From: Pseudomonadota bacterium
GTDB taxonomy: Bacteria; Pseudomonadota; Alphaproteobacteria; Rhizobiales; Beijerinckiaceae
Length of the DNA stretch: 9,837 bases
NCBI GenBank assembly: GCA_028876585.1
Contig: JAGWRL010000049.1
Coordinates: 1-9,837, forward strand
Direction: 5' to 3'
The notes under the pieces are model-generated. The model was not told the DNA's origin, made no database searches, and saw only the letters and a program-made list of their open reading frames with translations. The translations under genes and the position numbers were made by a program. Shown here piece by piece: positions 7,244 through 9,837 of the stretch (positions are counted from its first letter, which is position 1; every line of letters starts with the position of its first letter).

Positions 7244-7474
7244 ATGAAGGCCATTTTGACGGCTATGGCGCTGATTTGCGCGAGCGCGGCGGCGCAGGCG
7301 GCCACTTCCGGCAGCAAGGAGGAGCAGGCGGCCTGCCGTCCCGACGTGCGGAAGTTTTGCAGCCACGTCAGCAAGGGCGACGACGCGAAATACAAAGAGT
7401 GTTTGCAGGCGCATTTCTCGGAATTGTCGCAAAAGTGCCAACAAGTCTTGATGAAGCATCAAAATCAGCAGTAA
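7244..7474 (+). CDS. Small secreted Cys-rich repeat protein A
   Basis: This 76-aa precursor has a signal peptide at residues 1-19 (MKAILTAMALICASAAAQA), leaving a mature protein of about 57 residues with four cysteines: C31-x7-C39-x13-C53-x11-C65. The pattern ACRPDVRKFC, then CLQAHFSELSQKC, matches a single unit of the cysteine-rich repeat of the GLG1/Golgi apparatus protein 1 type (Pfam Cys_rich_FGFR), which also occurs in small bacterial secreted proteins of unknown role. Two disulfides are likely in the periplasm. GGAGG at 7231-7235, 8 nt before the ATG, supports the start. It lies 25 nt after hpnN, so it is probably in the hpnH-hpnN transcript. A paralogous gene follows. The function is unknown; a periplasmic helper of envelope-lipid transport is a guess from position. 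Confidence 0.85.
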   Translation: MKAILTAMALICASAAAQAATSGSKEEQAACRPDVRKFCSHVSKGDDAKYKECLQAHFSELSQKCQQVLMKHQNQQ

Positions 7475-7519
7475 AGCGACTGGGCCGGGAAACGAAATTC
7501 TCGCCCGATCCGACTTGTT

Positions 7520-7538
7520 CCGGGCCGTGTGCGGCCGG
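7520..7538 (+). promoter_or_regulatory. GC-rich hairpin between the two Cys-rich genes
   Basis: Positions 7520-7527 pair with 7532-7538 around a TGTG loop: seven G-C pairs with one bulged G. There is no T-tract after it, so it is not a clear terminator. It may mark an mRNA processing or attenuation point in the 98-nt gap between the two Cys-rich genes. Confidence 0.25.
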
Positions 7539-7572
7539 CGCCGCGTCGAGCTCAACCCTTCAGGAGACCTTT

Positions 7573-7842
7573 ATGAATTCTCGCGCATCCGCCTTGATCT
7601 GGTTTGTTCTGGCGGCGACGCCGGCGCTGGCCGAAGAACCGTACAAGTACAGCGACTCGCAGAAGGACGCCTGCATGCCGGACGTGCGCAGATTCTGCAA
7701 AGACGTGCATCCGCCCAAGGGCGCCGACGAGTTGACCGTGCAGACGATGTTTCAGGCCTGCCTCAACAAACACCGCGACAACGCGCAGCCCGACCACCTT
7801 TCAAAAAAATGCCTCGACCTGTTCACAGAATACGGCCGCTGA
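7573..7842 (+). CDS. Small secreted Cys-rich repeat protein B
   Basis: This 89-aa precursor has a signal peptide at residues 1-20 (MNSRASALIWFVLAATPALA) and four cysteines in the same order as protein A but with longer loops: C34-x7-C42-x20-C63-x16-C80. ACMPDVRRFCKDV and CLNKHRDN...LSKKC align with ACRPDVRKFCSHV and CLQAHFSELSQKC of the preceding protein, so the two are diverged tandem paralogues, each with one GLG1-type cysteine-rich repeat. AGGAG at 7562-7566, 6 nt before the ATG, fixes the start. The same frame is open upstream to about 7237, but that part overlaps gene A and lacks coding character. A terminator-like hairpin follows 8 nt after the stop, so B probably ends the transcript. 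The function is unknown. Confidence 0.85.
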   Translation: MNSRASALIWFVLAATPALAEEPYKYSDSQKDACMPDVRRFCKDVHPPKGADELTVQTMFQACLNKHRDNAQPDHLSKKCLDLFTEYGR

Positions 7843-7850
7843 CGAACGCC

Positions 7851-7880
7851 GGCCCGTCGGCGGACGGGCCGTCCCTTTCT
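7851..7880 (+). terminator. Intrinsic terminator-like hairpin
   Basis: GGCCCGTC (7851-7858) and GACGGGCC (7863-7870) form a perfect 8-bp stem with a GGCG loop, followed by a pyrimidine-rich, partly T-rich tail (GTCCCTTTCT). It lies 8 nt after the stop of Cys-rich gene B and 25 nt before the DUF2147 start. The T-run is short, so termination may be partial. Confidence 0.65.
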
Positions 7881-7895
7881 CGGAGTGCGTAAGCG

Positions 7896-8561
7896 ATGAA
7901 ACTGATCTCAGCCCTTGCCCTCGCCTTGTTCTTCGCCGCGGCGACATTCGCCCGCGCCGACACGCCCACCGTCTCCGGATTCTGGGAAGCCAAGGACGAC
8001 GACGGCTTCACCACCGCCTGGTTCCTGTTCAGCGAAAAGGACGGCGTCTATTCGGCCCGGCTGGTCAAAGGGTTCCGGAAAGCCGGCGACACCAGCAAGC
8101 TCGAAACGATCTGCCACAAATGCCCCGGCGAAAAGAAAGACGCCCGCATCATGGGCCTGACGCTGTTCTACGGCATGAAGCGCGACGGCCTTCATTATGA
8201 CGACGGCAGCGTGCTCGATCCGCGCGACGGCTCCGTCTACCACGCGCTGATGAACCTGAGCGAGGACGGCAAGGAGTTGGAGGTGCGCGGCTATCTCGGC
8301 ATCAAGATGCTGGGCAAGTCGCAGACCTGGCTTCGTCTACCCGACGACGCGATGAAGAAGGAGGACATCCCTAAGGAAATCTACGCCGACGGTTCGTCGC
8401 CCTCCGACACCGCCGCCACAGCCGATAAACCCAAGCACGGCGATGCGACCCATGCCGCCGGCGACAAGCCCAAGGCGCACAAGAAGGCCAAGGCCGACAA
8501 GAAACCCAAGACGGAGGTCGCCGAACCCGACGCCGCCGCCACCCCCGAGCCGACGCAATAG
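7896..8561 (+). CDS. Secreted DUF2147-family protein
   Basis: This 221-aa protein has a signal peptide at residues 1-21 (MKLISALALALFFAAATFARA). Residues 26-147 fit DUF2147 (PF09917): an opening GFW (28-30), a C73-x2-C76 pair followed by PGE, MGL at 86-88, VLDPRDGSVY (106-115), VRGYLG (130-135) and QTW (143-145) before the end of the domain. The family has a lipocalin-like periplasmic beta fold of unknown function. Residues about 165-221 form a Lys/Ala/Asp/Pro-rich, probably disordered tail (KPKAHKKAKADKKPK) not normally part of the domain, which could contact anionic polymers or membranes (inference). GGAG at 7882-7885, 10 nt before the ATG, supports the start. A terminator-like hairpin just upstream suggests its own promoter or read-through expression; none was clearly seen. 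Confidence 0.88.
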   Translation: MKLISALALALFFAAATFARADTPTVSGFWEAKDDDGFTTAWFLFSEKDGVYSARLVKGFRKAGDTSKLETICHKCPGEKKDARIMGLTLFYGMKRDGLHYDDGSVLDPRDGSVYHALMNLSEDGKELEVRGYLGIKMLGKSQTWLRLPDDAMKKEDIPKEIYADGSSPSDTAATADKPKHGDATHAAGDKPKAHKKAKADKKPKTEVAEPDAAATPEPTQ

Positions 8562-8568
8562 CGCCCGC

Positions 8569-8838
8569 TCAATCGTCCCAGCGCTGGAACCAGGCCGGCC
8601 CGACGATGTAATGGGGCCGCTTGGTGTCGGAGAAATAGAGGTTGTCGCCGCCGGGATTATAATCCGAGCCGTGATCGACAAAGACCGGGAAATTCGCCGG
8701 CCGCGGCGCTTGGGCGTGGATGGCGTGGCCGTGGGTCGGATGGCGGTGCTTCGGCTTCGCCTGCGCCGGCGCGGCGGCGAAGGCGGCCAGTCCGAGAACG
8801 GCGACTATCCCGGATACGACTCGGCGCGACGGCGACAT
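8569..8838 (-). CDS. Small His-rich secreted hypothetical protein
   Basis: This 89-aa precursor has a signal peptide at residues 1-27 (MSPSRRVVSGIVAVLGLAAFA, then AAPAQA). The mature N-terminus is basic and His-rich (H31, H33, H36, H38, H41 within KPKHRHPTHGHAIHAQ), followed by a conserved-looking segment GSDYNPGGDNLYFSD and a C-terminus RPHYIVGPAWFQRW. The His cluster could bind a metal ion such as zinc, copper or nickel (inference). It looks like a small secreted protein type found in Rhizobiales, without known function. GGGAG 6 nt before the ATG supports the start. It converges on the DUF2147 gene with 7 nt between the stops, so any shared terminator must lie within coding sequence. Confidence 0.75.
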   Translation of the reverse strand: MSPSRRVVSGIVAVLGLAAFAAAPAQAKPKHRHPTHGHAIHAQAPRPANFPVFVDHGSDYNPGGDNLYFSDTKRPHYIVGPAWFQRWDD

Positions 8839-8958
8839 GGAACGCTCCCATAAGTTGGCTCTACATCTAAGCCCAAGCCCGGCTTTCGCAAAGCGGAAAA
8901 GGTTTAAGCAACCGTTTCGCCGCCGCGCCGCGCCTTCGGCGCCACAGTTTTGCCGCGC
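8839..8958. other. Intergenic region upstream of the His-rich gene
   Basis: This 120-nt stretch has no convincing gene. On the minus strand, TTGCGA followed 16 nt later by TAGATG is a weak candidate promoter for the His-rich protein gene. The part near 8925-8945 is a run of GCC/GCG-rich repeats. No terminator for the decayed gene to the right was seen. Confidence 0.4.
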
Positions 8959-9093
8959 TCAGGCGGCGGGCGTCGCCCGCGCCGGCAGCCGGCAGAAGCC
9001 CTGCGCCGGCGCGTCGAGCGCGGCGTTGAACTTCGACGACAGGTTCTGGAACGCGACCAGCCCCGTCAGTTCGACGATCTCGTCGGCGCTCCC
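8959..9093 (-). pseudogene. C-terminal remnant of a carboxymuconolactone decarboxylase/AhpD-family gene
   Basis: Minus-strand reading from about 9093 to a TGA at 8959-8961 gives about 42 residues containing ADEIVELTGLV, VAFQNLSSKFNAALD and PAQGFC. This is the typical C-terminus of carboxymuconolactone decarboxylase-like (AhpD-fold) proteins. The N-terminal two thirds, including the catalytic Cys region, is absent: just upstream the DNA encodes the end of the ABC ATPase in another frame. No start codon or Shine-Dalgarno site exists for the fragment. It is probably a deletion remnant in which the junction near 9088-9095 joined the ATPase 3' end to it. An assembly join would look the same. It cannot make a working enzyme. 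Confidence 0.75.
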
Positions 9094-9722
9094 AACTGGA
9101 GAATGTCGCCCCCCGCGGCTCGCGCGTCGGCGGGATCGTGGGTGACGAGCACGACGGGGAGCGTGCGCCGGCGCGCGTGCTCGAACACGAAGGCGCGCAT
9201 GTCGCGCCGGAGCGGCGCGTCGAGCTTGCCGAACGGTTCGTCCAGCAGCAGCGCCTTGGGCGCGGCGACGAGGCTGCGCATCAGCGCCACCCGCGCCCGC
9301 TGCCCGCCCGACAGGGTCGCGGGATCGCGGCGCGCAAATCCTTCGAGCCCCGCCTCGCGCAACGCCTGCGCCACGGCGTCCGCGCGCGCCGCCCGCCCGC
9401 GAATGGTCGGATCAAGCCCGAACGCGACATTGTCGCCGACGCTGAGATGGGGAAACAGCAGATCGTCCTGAAACATCAGCCCGATGCCGCGCCGCTCCGG
9501 CGCCAGCCGCGTCACCTCGCGCCCGTCGAGCCAGACCCGGCCGCTGGCGGCGAAGGCGCGGTCGAGATGGCCGCCGAGGAAGGCGAGCAACGCCGATTTG
9601 CCCGACCCGCTCGGCCCCAGGATCGACAGCGCCGCGCCGCCTTCGACGCGAAAGCTCAAATCGCGCAGCAGCGTGCGGCCGGCGACGGCGAGGCTGACCG
9701 CCTCCACGACGAGCCCGCTCAT
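9066..9722 (-). CDS. ABC transporter ATP-binding protein, ThiQ/YnjD-like
   Basis: This cytoplasmic ATPase of a small-molecule importer has 218 aa. Walker A is GPSGSGKS at 36-43, the Q-loop Gln is Q85 (MFQDDLLFPHLSV), the signature LSGGQ is at 137-141, Walker B is LLLDEP at 158-163, the D-loop is GKLD at 165-168, and the switch His is H195. The short length and sequence match the thiamine-type ThiQ and the related YnjD ATPases; the substrate (thiamine or another) cannot be decided. The start overlaps the stop of the upstream permease gene by ATGA, showing translational coupling. The natural domain end is near GGDILQLG (about residue 211); the last residues (APTRSSN) come from out-of-frame reading of a decayed neighbouring gene, so the C-terminus appears to have been replaced by a deletion. 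All ATPase motifs are intact, so it is probably functional. Confidence 0.88.
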   Translation of the reverse strand: MSGLVVEAVSLAVAGRTLLRDLSFRVEGGAALSILGPSGSGKSALLAFLGGHLDRAFAASGRVWLDGREVTRLAPERRGIGLMFQDDLLFPHLSVGDNVAFGLDPTIRGRAARADAVAQALREAGLEGFARRDPATLSGGQRARVALMRSLVAAPKALLLDEPFGKLDAPLRRDMRAFVFEHARRRTLPVVLVTHDPADARAAGGDILQLGAPTRSSN

Positions 9723-9837
9723 CGTCGCCGCGCCGCCAGCGCGGCGAGCCAGACGGCGAGCGGCGCCGCCGTCTGGCTCAGGCCGACCAGCGCCGACAGC
9801 CGCCGGTCGCCGCCGCCCGCCAGCGCCAGCGCCTCGG
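9719..9837 (-). CDS. ABC transporter permease, C-terminal end (partial)
   Basis: Only the last 38 codons are in the window, reading EALALAGGGDRRLSALVGL, then SQTAAPLAVWLAALAARRRR-type sequence to a TGA at 9721-9719. The pattern A-L-A-x-G-G-D-R-R followed by a final hydrophobic helix and an Arg-rich end fits the C-terminus of YnjC/ThiP-like two-domain permeases. The stop overlaps the ATPase start by 4 nt (ATGA), so both belong to one operon. A substrate-binding protein gene would be expected to the right of the window. Confidence 0.7.
   Translation of the reverse strand, partial: EALALAGGGDRRLSALVGLSQTAAPLAVWLAALAARRR

Noticed and set aside
4621..7395. Very long minus-strand open frame (924 codons) antisense to hpnN
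   Set aside because: The translation is Arg/Gln/His/Glu-rich with no domain or membrane pattern, as expected for the antisense shadow of a GC-rich gene. hpnN on the plus strand is unmistakable.
7237..7572. Upstream extension of Cys-rich gene B beginning near 7237
   Set aside because: It overlaps gene A in another frame, and B has a strong Shine-Dalgarno site and a complete signal peptide beginning at 7573.
9066..9093. Programmed frameshift making an ABC ATPase-AhpD fusion protein
   Set aside because: The two families are unrelated, the AhpD-type part lacks its catalytic region, and no slippery sequence is evident; a deletion scar is simpler.

Overview
The window is GC-rich, densely coded DNA. 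Its gene families (hopanoid synthesis and export, DUF2147, small secreted proteins with rhizobial-type sequences) point to an alphaproteobacterium, most likely of the order Hyphomicrobiales (Rhizobiales), such as a Beijerinckiaceae/Methylocystaceae-like or Rhodopseudomonas-like organism. That placement is inferred from protein character, not from a marker gene. No phage, IS element, CRISPR array, tRNA or rRNA was seen.

Layout: (1) 1-144 is a left edge holding perhaps the last 14 codons of a plus-strand gene, then a short stretch with RNA hairpins. (2) 145-3041, minus strand, is a two-gene unit: an RND/MMPL-superfamily exporter (795-796 aa class), then a 159-aa secreted protein whose start lies 26 nt after the exporter stop. 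(3) 3042-3403 is a 362-nt divergent control region with a candidate promoter and several inverted repeats. (4) 3404-7474, plus strand, contains hpnH (radical-SAM adenosylhopane synthase), hpnN (RND hopanoid transporter) and a 76-aa secreted Cys-rich protein, in probable operon order. (5) 7573-7842 encodes a second, related Cys-rich secreted protein, followed by a strong terminator-like hairpin at 7851-7870. (6) 7896-8561 encodes a secreted DUF2147 protein with a charged, disordered tail. (7) 8569-8838, minus strand, encodes a small His-rich secreted protein convergent with the DUF2147 gene. (8) 8959-9837, minus strand, holds the end of an ABC permease gene, its ATPase gene with a 4-nt ATGA overlap (ThiQ/YnjD-like), and, run into the ATPase 3' end in another frame, a decayed C-terminal piece of a carboxymuconolactone-decarboxylase/AhpD-family gene.

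How the genes fit together: HpnH attaches 5'-deoxyadenosine to diploptene, which starts extended (C35) hopanoid synthesis. HpnN moves hopanoids from the inner to the outer membrane. A second RND exporter of similar architecture sits back-to-back with them and has its own secreted companion, and two tandem Cys-rich periplasmic microproteins follow hpnN. The central 7 kb therefore reads as an envelope-lipid locus with one known transport system and a possible second one. The link between the uncharacterised proteins and hopanoids is inference from position only.
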